From NCBI GenBank assembly GCA_023409755.1, contig JAEYRA010000154.1:1-6468 (forward strand): a DNA stretch of 6,468 nt. The letters are read 5' to 3'. The stretch's first letter is position 1. Each line of letters starts with the position of its first letter. The position numbers were made by a program, and so were the translations under genes. Under the pieces are notes generated by a model. That model did not search any database, was not told the origin of the DNA, and was given only the letters and a program-made list of their open reading frames with translations. Source of the DNA: Bacillota bacterium (GTDB lineage Bacteria; Bacillota; Clostridia; Christensenellales; UMGS416). This document shows positions 1 to 4,603 of this stretch, one piece after another.

Positions 1-276
1 CACAAATTCCTCCACTCCGGCATAGCACATGCCAAACACCGCCTCGTCCCGGCAGGCCGTGCATACCCGCCCCTGTCGTGCCACACACCGGTTCCACGCT
101 GCGGCGCTGGTCTTCACCAGCAGGCAGTAGGGGTTGTGGTGGATGTTGTAGGGGTTGAGGATGGGCAGATAGGGCTGCAACGCCCCTCCCATCGGGTGCA
201 GGGTGATGTGCAGCCCCCGCGTCCGCTCCAGCTGCTCCAGGTAGGCCACGATGTGGCGGGCAATCCGCTGCGGCAT
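1..276 (-). CDS. Probable AraC-family regulator with PocR-like sensor, N-terminal part
   Basis: The gene runs off the left edge; 92 codons are visible. The start is ATG at 276-274, with a strong ribosome binding site (AGAGGGAG, read from 290 to 283) about six bases upstream. The first in-frame stop upstream is the TGA at 333-331, and no other start codon lies between. The visible protein has a helical N-terminus (residues 1-21), then HNPYCLLVKTS (48-57) and a cysteine-spaced stretch (C64, C72, C75, C84) ending in FGMCYAGVEEFV (81-92). I recognise this pattern from N-terminal ligand-sensing domains of clostridial AraC-type regulators of the PocR type, where a Cys-x-Ala-Gly-x-x-Glu segment is conserved. 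The DNA-binding domain would lie beyond the window, so the AraC assignment is inferred. It is divergently oriented from the FAD oxidoreductase gene, the usual arrangement for a regulator and its target. The ligand cannot be predicted. Confidence 0.62.
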   Translation of the reverse strand, partial: MPQRIARHIVAYLEQLERTRGLHITLHPMGGALQPYLPILNPYNIHHNPYCLLVKTSAAAWNRCVARQGRVCTACRDEAVFGMCYAGVEEFV

Positions 277-299
277 GGCACACTCCCTCTTTGCATGTT

Positions 300-326
300 T
301 TTGTAGTTTTTGTGCTTGGTCCTCAA
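300..326 (-). promoter_or_regulatory. Weak candidate promoter for the minus-strand regulator
   Basis: Read on the minus strand, TTGAGG (326-321, four of six to the -35 consensus) is followed after 15 bases by TACAAA (305-300, four of six to the -10 consensus). Transcription would start near 293, just before the ribosome binding site at 290-283. The spacer is shorter than the usual 17 bases and the match is poor, so this is only the best candidate found. Confidence 0.2.
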
Positions 327-332
327 GGTGTC

Positions 333-349
333 ACGCCAGTCAGTGGCGT
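333..349. promoter_or_regulatory. Operator-like inverted repeat in divergent region
   Basis: ACGCCA (333-338) and TGGCGT (344-349) are perfect six-base inverted arms around a five-base centre. The dyad lies between the two divergent start codons, just upstream of the candidate minus-strand promoter. It could be a binding site for the divergent regulator or another dimeric repressor; no factor can be named from the sequence. Confidence 0.35.
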
Positions 350-354
350 ACAAT

Positions 355-365
355 GGTTGACAACC
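355..365. promoter_or_regulatory. Short palindrome in divergent region
   Basis: GGTTGACAACC is a perfect five-base inverted repeat around a central A, six bases from the previous dyad. It contains TTGACA (357-362), a perfect -35 hexamer on the plus strand, but no acceptable -10 lies 15 to 18 bases downstream. It therefore reads better as a protein-binding site than as a promoter. Confidence 0.3.
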
Positions 366-406
366 GGACTCCGCCGTACCATCCCAGTGTGAGGATGCTT
401 TGCCGC

Positions 407-412
407 TATCAT
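407..412 (+). promoter_or_regulatory. Candidate -10 element for the oxidoreductase gene
   Basis: TATCAT matches the sigma-A -10 consensus at five of six positions. No recognisable -35 lies at the right distance, as expected for an activator-dependent promoter of the type AraC regulators control. It would start transcription near 418 and leave a leader of about 77 bases. The assignment rests on this single hexamer. Confidence 0.25.
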
Positions 413-427
413 ATCGTGTTTGCAGGG

Positions 428-445
428 CATTGCAAGGGAGCAATG
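428..445. promoter_or_regulatory. Operator-like dyad in the oxidoreductase leader
   Basis: CATTGC (428-433) and GCAATG (440-445) are perfect six-base inverted arms with a six-base spacer. If transcription starts near 418, the dyad sits about 10 to 28 bases into the transcript region, where a bound repressor would block initiation. With so short a stem, a DNA-binding site is more likely than an RNA hairpin. Confidence 0.35.
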
Positions 446-494
446 GCGGGGTTTGTCAGTTTGAGTCTGAAGGAATTCTGGGAGGGACGGACAG

Positions 495-1781
495 ATGGAA
501 ACATACCGGGAACCGGCGAGAGACCTTGAAATTTGTGCAGATGTGGACGTGCTGGTGGCGGGCGGAGGCCCGGCGGGGGTGGCGGCGGCTCTCAGTGCGG
601 CGCGGCGAGGGGCGTCCACCCTGCTGGTGGAGCAGTTGGGCGATCTGGGGGGCATTTCCACCTCGGGGCTCATGAGCCACTGGACCGGCGGGGTGACCAG
701 CGCGCTCTATGAGGAGGTGCTGCGCCGCAGTGCCGGCCGCAACGAAGGCGCATGGAAGGACGTCATCACCCCCACCATCGACCCGGAACACCTCAAGACG
801 CTCTACCTCGACCTGATGGAGGAAGCCGGCGTGCGGGTGCGTCTCTACACCTTCGTCAGCGGTGTCGTGCGGCAGGGTGCGGACATCACCGGCCTCATTG
901 TGGAGAGCAAGTCCGGGCGGCAGGTCATCCGCGCGCGGGTGGTGGTGGACGCCACCGGTGACGGCGATGTGGCTGCTCGCGCCGGAGTGCCTTTCACCCT
1001 GGGGCGGGAGGGGGACGGCAAAATGCAGCCGGCCACCATCATGTTCAAGGTGGGTGGGGTGGACGAAAGCCGTGCTGTGTTCCCCGGCTCCTTCGAAACC
1101 ACGGTGGATACCCCCCGCGGCGAGCTGCAGGCACTGGCGCGGGCCCATTTGCCCTTCCCAGCAGGGCATGTGCTGCTCTACCGCACCACCCACCCGGGGG
1201 TCGTCACCTGCAACATGACCAACTGCATCGATGTGGATGGCACCCGGGCCGAGGACCTGACGCAGGCCACCGTGCTCTGCCGCCGGCAGATGGAGCACAT
1301 TGTGGCCTTCCTGCGGGAGTATGCGCCGGGCTATGAGCAATGCTTTGCCCTGTCCTCGGCGGCCCTGGTCGGCATTCGGGAGACGCGGCATTTCCAGGGT
1401 CTCTACACCCTGAACGAGCAGGACATTCTGGATGCCCGACGCTTTGATGACTGGGTGGTGCGGGACGCTCGTTTTAATTTTGACGTGCACAACCTGACGG
1501 GTGCGGGTCTGGATGAAACCGGGGCGCAGAAGCACTTCCCCCAAAGCAAGGGATACACCATTCCGTACCGTTGCCTGGTGCCGGTGGGCGTGGGCGGGCT
1601 GCTGCTGGCCGGGCGCAACATCTCCGGTACTCATCTGGCCCATTCCAATTATCGGGTCATGCCCATCTGCCTGGCCTTGGGGGAGGCGGCGGGCATCGCC
1701 GCGGCACTGGCCGTGGCAGAGGGCGTACCCGTGGACAAGGTGGATGCCACACGCATCCAGCAGGAGCTGCTCCGCTCGTAA
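495..1781 (+). CDS. FAD-dependent oxidoreductase (FAD_oxidored family)
   Basis: A complete 428-residue flavoprotein, cytoplasmic since no signal peptide or membrane segment is seen. The N-terminal Rossmann fold carries VAGGGPAG (21-28), the dinucleotide-binding GxGxxG motif, with E46 at the end of the second strand where FAD ribose is usually bound. LGDLGGISTSG follows (48-58). VVVDATGDGDVAARAG (149-164) is the conserved second FAD-contact motif, and GIRETR (293-298) is typical of this family. The C-terminal block GGLLLAGRNISG (367-378), followed by the RVMPICLALGEAAG segment (387-400), closes the FAD site. Length fits the PF12831-type family. The ATG at 495 is preceded by GGAGGG (481-486), eight bases away, and an in-frame TGA at 468 rules out an earlier start. 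The substrate is unknown; family members act on varied compounds. The gene is a single unit, divergent from the regulator and followed by a terminator-like hairpin. Confidence 0.9.
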   Translation: METYREPARDLEICADVDVLVAGGGPAGVAAALSAARRGASTLLVEQLGDLGGISTSGLMSHWTGGVTSALYEEVLRRSAGRNEGAWKDVITPTIDPEHLKTLYLDLMEEAGVRVRLYTFVSGVVRQGADITGLIVESKSGRQVIRARVVVDATGDGDVAARAGVPFTLGREGDGKMQPATIMFKVGGVDESRAVFPGSFETTVDTPRGELQALARAHLPFPAGHVLLYRTTHPGVVTCNMTNCIDVDGTRAEDLTQATVLCRRQMEHIVAFLREYAPGYEQCFALSSAALVGIRETRHFQGLYTLNEQDILDARRFDDWVVRDARFNFDVHNLTGAGLDETGAQKHFPQSKGYTIPYRCLVPVGVGGLLLAGRNISGTHLAHSNYRVMPICLALGEAAGIAAALAVAEGVPVDKVDATRIQQELLRS

Positions 1782-1804
1782 TGACGGCCTTCCGGTCAGG
1801 CATC

Positions 1805-1840
1805 ACCGCCCCTTTGGCCCCGGCCATGGGGGCGGTTTGT
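1805..1840 (+). terminator. Rho-independent terminator-like hairpin after the oxidoreductase
   Basis: ACCGCCCC (1805-1812) pairs perfectly with GGGGCGGT (1829-1836). The loop holds a second short stem (TGGC 1815-1818 with GCCA 1823-1826). The stem runs into TTTGT (1836-1840), a short and imperfect T tract. It begins 23 bases after the oxidoreductase stop codon, so it most likely ends that transcript and isolates spoIIE. The weak T tract limits confidence. Confidence 0.6.
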
Positions 1841-1944
1841 CGGTTGGAATCCGGGCGCGTTCCGGCCAAATCGCGCCATTCCGCCGCCGTTTGCCCCACT
1901 TTTTGCACCCGCTGACAAAGGACACCACGTTCCTCTCACCGCCA

Positions 1945-1951
1945 TTCGACG
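1945..1951 (-). promoter_or_regulatory. Spo0A-box-like heptamer upstream of spoIIE
   Basis: TTCGACG is one base off TTCGACA, the reverse of the Spo0A box TGTCGAA. It lies three bases upstream of the candidate spoIIE -35. In Bacillus subtilis spoIIE is a sigma-A gene activated by phosphorylated Spo0A, so the position makes sense. A similar near-match also occurs by chance inside the last gene at 4630-4636, so the evidence is weak. Confidence 0.3.
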
Positions 1952-1954
1952 AGA

Positions 1955-1983
1955 TTGCTCCCTGCCGCCTGTTAACGTAGATA
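1955..1983 (+). promoter_or_regulatory. spoIIE: Candidate spoIIE promoter
   Basis: TTGCTC (1955-1960) is followed after exactly 17 bases by TAGATA (1978-1983). Each hexamer matches the sigma-A consensus at three of six positions, so it is a weak promoter that would need an activator. Transcription would start near 1990, giving a leader of about 23 bases that includes the ribosome binding site at 2001-2006. Confidence 0.35.
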
Positions 1984-2012
1984 CGTATCCAACCGTATGC
2001 AGGGGGTGCGCC

Positions 2013-4406
2013 ATGACCCTCCATCTTCGTCGCATTGCCGACCGTGCCCAGCTGTCGCTGGCCTCGCTGCGGCCCGAAGTTTCCTGGCTCATTGCCGGGG
2101 GGCTGGGGCTGCTGGCGGGCCGCGCCACGCTGCTCGATGGGCTTCGGCCCTTCGGCGCGCCGTTGGTCATGGCCTGTGCCATGGCCGGCCAACCGGCGCT
2201 GGCTGCCTTGATTGGCGTGTGTGCGGGGCTGCTGACGGTGGGATTTGACGGCATCAACGCCGTGGCGCTGGTGCCGCCGCTGCTGGTGTACTTCGCCACG
2301 CTGGTGTTCACGCGCACGGGCCGTACGCTGACATTGGGCTGGGGCATGGGGCTGCTGGCGCTGGCCAGGCTTGTTTGCCTGCCGCTGCAATCGCTGCTGC
2401 TCTATGATGTGATGCGTTTCGCCGCAGAGACGGGCCTGGCCATCTGTGCGCTCTATGCCCTGCACAGCGCCGCCGGTGCGCTGGCCCATGGCCGGCGGGT
2501 GGAGGACGCTGGAACCCTCGTGTCACTGGCGGTCTGCGCCGGGGTGCTGTTGGCGGGGCTGCCGGCTTGGACGGCATTCTCCCCGCGGTTCCTGCTGGCG
2601 GTGCTGGTGACGCTGGCCACGGCGGTGGCCGGCGGGGCGGCGGTGGGGGCTGCCGGGGGGCTGGCGGTGGGGCTGCTGCTCAATCTGGCTGGCGGTGAAC
2701 CCACACTGGCCGGGGTGCTGGGTGTCTGCGGGTTGTTGGGTGGTGTGTTTCGGCCGTTGGGCCGGTTCGGCATGGCAGGCGGGTTCTGGCTGGGTGTGGT
2801 GCTCATGAGCGCCTGGACCAGCGCGATGACGTCCCTCTCCCTGCCGTGGAAGGAGACATTGGTGGCGGCGGTGGCCTTTGTGGCCGTACCCCAGTCGGTT
2901 TGGGGGCGGCTTGAGGAGCGGCTGAAGCCCCGTCAGGCAATGGAACGCGGCGATGACGAACAACGGCTGGCCCCCCTGCGGGAACTGGTGGTGGGCCGCA
3001 TCACGGATTTCTCCCGCTGTCTGGAAGAACTGGCCGCGGTCTTTGGCGATGGCGCCAACGCCGCCGCCGAGCCGTGGGAGGACGTGGCCCCGCTGCTGGA
3101 ATCGGTGGCCAACGAGGTGTGTCCCAGTTGTTCGCGCCGGGAGCAGTGCTGGCAGCATGAATTCTACACGACCTATGGGCATTTCTTGAAGGCGCTGGCC
3201 GCACCGGGCAGCCGCCGTGTACTGCTGGAGAGTGACTTCCCTGAGGAGTTTCGCACCCTCTGCCGCAAGTTCCCCGACGTGGTGGACGCGCTTCGTGCGG
3301 CTTGGGGGCTCTACCGGGTGAAGAGCAACTACCGGAAGCGCATTGATGACAGCCGTACATTAGCCGGCCGGCAGCTCAAAGGCATTGCCGCGGTGATGGA
3401 GGAGTTGGCGGCCCAACTCAATTTGCAGATCCGCTCCCACGAGGACAGCGAGCAGCTGGCGCGGGAGGCCTTGCGTCAGCACGGCGTCAAACCCCTGGCC
3501 CTGAGTGTGCGGCAGGATCGCGCCCATGGCTTGGTGGTACACCTGAGCGTGGCCGGCTGCGGCGGGCGGCGGCTCTGCCATGGGTATGAGCAGGTGCTCA
3601 GCCAGGCGCTGGGTACCCCGCTGCGGCGCGTCAATGCCGGCTGCGGCGGACAGTCTGCCTCGCCCTGCCACCTGGAATTCCGCCAGACCCAGGCCATGCG
3701 TATCACTTGCGCTGGAGCCCAGCGCCCGCGGGAGGGTGTGGTCTGCGGCGACGCCTGCGTCTGGGACTCGCTCGATAACACCAGCTACTTCCTTGCCATC
3801 TCCGACGGCATGGGCACCGGGCCCAAGGCCGCCATGCAGAGCCAGGCCACTTTGTCGTTGCTGCAGCGGTTTTACCAGGCTGGCTTCCGTGATGACGTCA
3901 TCTACGACACCATCAACCAGGTGATGCTGCTGCGTTCGGCGGGGGAGACATTCTCCACCGTGGATCTGTGCCTCATTGACCTCATCGAGGGTGCGGCCAA
4001 CTTCATCAAGATCGGCGCGCCACCGTCGTTCCTGCTGCGGCGGGGGCAGGTGCTGGCAGTCTCCTCGCCCACGCTGCCGCTGGGTATTCTGGATGAGGTG
4101 GCCCCCGGTGCCACCCGACGGGTGCTGGAAGACGGTGACCTGTTGGTGCTGCTCAGCGATGGCGTGACCAACAACGAGGACACCGAGTGGCTGGAGGAGA
4201 TGCTGCCCAACTGGCAGGAGCTGGAACCCAGCCAGGTGGCGGAACGCCTGCTGGACGAGGCGGCCGCACGCTTCGGCAGGCACGACGACATGACCGTGGT
4301 GGCCGCCCGGGTGCGCCTGCCCCGGGTGGGTGGGGCGGCGTTGCGCCGGCCTCGGCGGCGGCTCTCCCGCTGGAAAGCGAGGCTGGCTGGCGTCGGCGGC
4401 GACTGA
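2013..4406 (+). CDS. spoIIE: Stage II sporulation protein E, PP2C-type serine phosphatase
   Basis: SpoIIE dephosphorylates SpoIIAA-P, which frees sigma-F from SpoIIAB in the forespore, and works with FtsZ at the polar septum (known for the family). The 797 residues are close to the usual 800-830. About ten hydrophobic segments fill residues 24-296 as the membrane anchor. The central cytoplasmic region has a conserved cysteine cluster, CPSCSRREQCW (370-380). The C-terminal PP2C domain (about 570-768) keeps its metal-binding motifs: GD (D580), ISDGMGTG (596-603, D598), STVDL (648-652), LSDG (714-717, D716) and HDDMTVV (757-763). FIKIGAPPSFL (664-674) is a SpoIIE signature. A basic tail rich in arginine (770-797) follows the phosphatase fold. 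The ATG has AGGGGG (2001-2006) six bases upstream. All catalytic aspartates are present, so the enzyme should be active. The neighbouring genes are unrelated in function, so it is probably transcribed alone. Confidence 0.96.
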   Translation: MTLHLRRIADRAQLSLASLRPEVSWLIAGGLGLLAGRATLLDGLRPFGAPLVMACAMAGQPALAALIGVCAGLLTVGFDGINAVALVPPLLVYFATLVFTRTGRTLTLGWGMGLLALARLVCLPLQSLLLYDVMRFAAETGLAICALYALHSAAGALAHGRRVEDAGTLVSLAVCAGVLLAGLPAWTAFSPRFLLAVLVTLATAVAGGAAVGAAGGLAVGLLLNLAGGEPTLAGVLGVCGLLGGVFRPLGRFGMAGGFWLGVVLMSAWTSAMTSLSLPWKETLVAAVAFVAVPQSVWGRLEERLKPRQAMERGDDEQRLAPLRELVVGRITDFSRCLEELAAVFGDGANAAAEPWEDVAPLLESVANEVCPSCSRREQCWQHEFYTTYGHFLKALAAPGSRRVLLESDFPEEFRTLCRKFPDVVDALRAAWGLYRVKSNYRKRIDDSRTLAGRQLKGIAAVMEELAAQLNLQIRSHEDSEQLAREALRQHGVKPLALSVRQDRAHGLVVHLSVAGCGGRRLCHGYEQVLSQALGTPLRRVNAGCGGQSASPCHLEFRQTQAMRITCAGAQRPREGVVCGDACVWDSLDNTSYFLAISDGMGTGPKAAMQSQATLSLLQRFYQAGFRDDVIYDTINQVMLLRSAGETFSTVDLCLIDLIEGAANFIKIGAPPSFLLRRGQVLAVSSPTLPLGILDEVAPGATRRVLEDGDLLVLLSDGVTNNEDTEWLEEMLPNWQELEPSQVAERLLDEAAARFGRHDDMTVVAARVRLPRVGGAALRRPRRRLSRWKARLAGVGGD

Positions 4407-4443
4407 AGGGGGAACGACTGGATGGACGAAGAAAGTCGTCGCA

Positions 4444-4460
4444 TGTCGAAACATGTCAAA
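4444..4460 (+). promoter_or_regulatory. Tandem Spo0A-box pair
   Basis: TGTCGAA (4444-4450) is a perfect Spo0A box, and TGTCAAA (4454-4460) is a one-mismatch box exactly 10 bases further on, facing the same way. Spo0A dimers are known to bind tandem boxes spaced by one helical turn, so the spacing is meaningful. The pair lies about 60 bases upstream of the -35 of the following promoter. A CATGT/ACATG hairpin overlaps it, which is an alternative reason for the sequence. Confidence 0.5.
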
Positions 4461-4479
4461 AATGACAATGCCATGATGT

Positions 4480-4499
4480 GATAATTAGTGCAAATTATC
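4480..4499. promoter_or_regulatory. AT-rich operator-like inverted repeat
   Basis: GATAATT (4480-4486) and AATTATC (4493-4499) form a perfect seven-base inverted repeat around a six-base centre. It ends 20 bases upstream of the candidate -35 of the diguanylate cyclase promoter. The size and symmetry suit a dimeric regulator. It has no following T tract and is too AT-rich to be a good terminator stem. Confidence 0.4.
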
Positions 4500-4519
4500 C
4501 ATATTATCTCTCCGCATAC

Positions 4520-4547
4520 TTGTATTTCCATTTCGACATATTATAAT
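4520..4547 (+). promoter_or_regulatory. Sigma-A promoter of the diguanylate cyclase gene
   Basis: TATAAT (4542-4547) is a perfect -10, preceded 16 bases earlier by TTGTAT (4520-4525), a partial -35. Transcription would start near 4554 and leave a leader of about 50 bases. The element lies in a markedly AT-rich stretch inside GC-rich DNA, as expected for a real promoter. Confidence 0.55.
4532..4538 (-). promoter_or_regulatory. Perfect Spo0A box inside the promoter spacer
   Basis: TTCGACA is an exact Spo0A box in reverse orientation, placed between the -35 and -10 of the diguanylate cyclase promoter. A protein bound here would clash with RNA polymerase, so repression is the simplest reading. 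A seven-base match alone could be chance, but it is the second perfect box within 95 bases. Confidence 0.45.
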
Positions 4548-4603
4548 AAGTGTGTACTGTCCCGTAACCCGAATGAAAAGTCTTATAGTAAAGGTTGGGC
4601 GCG

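Noticed and set aside
357..362. Perfect TTGACA as a plus-strand -35
   Set aside because: No acceptable -10 lies 15-18 bases downstream; the hexamer is part of an 11-base palindrome that explains it better.
443..529. A 28-codon open frame just before and overlapping the oxidoreductase start, with GGGAG upstream
   Set aside because: The spacing from GGGAG to ATG is only about two bases, the peptide has no leader-peptide features, and it is simply the tail of a longer random open frame.
456..1643. Long minus-strand open frame (395 codons) opposite the oxidoreductase gene
   Set aside because: It lies wholly within a clear family gene on the other strand, its translation is low-complexity and rich in H, G, P and R with no recognisable domain, and such frames are common opposite GC-rich genes.
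1844..1869. Second hairpin (TTGG and CCGG arms with a seven-base loop) after the terminator-like stem
   Set aside because: Short arms with a bulge and no T tract; probably incidental in GC-rich sequence.
3360..4454. Long minus-strand open frame (364 codons) opposite spoIIE
   Set aside because: It is a shadow of the conserved SpoIIE phosphatase domain; no domain is recognisable and the composition is typical of antisense GC-rich DNA.
4584..4589. TATAGT as a second -10 for the cyclase gene
   Set aside because: Transcription would start near 4596, inside the gap between the ribosome binding site and the ATG, and there is no -35 at a proper distance.
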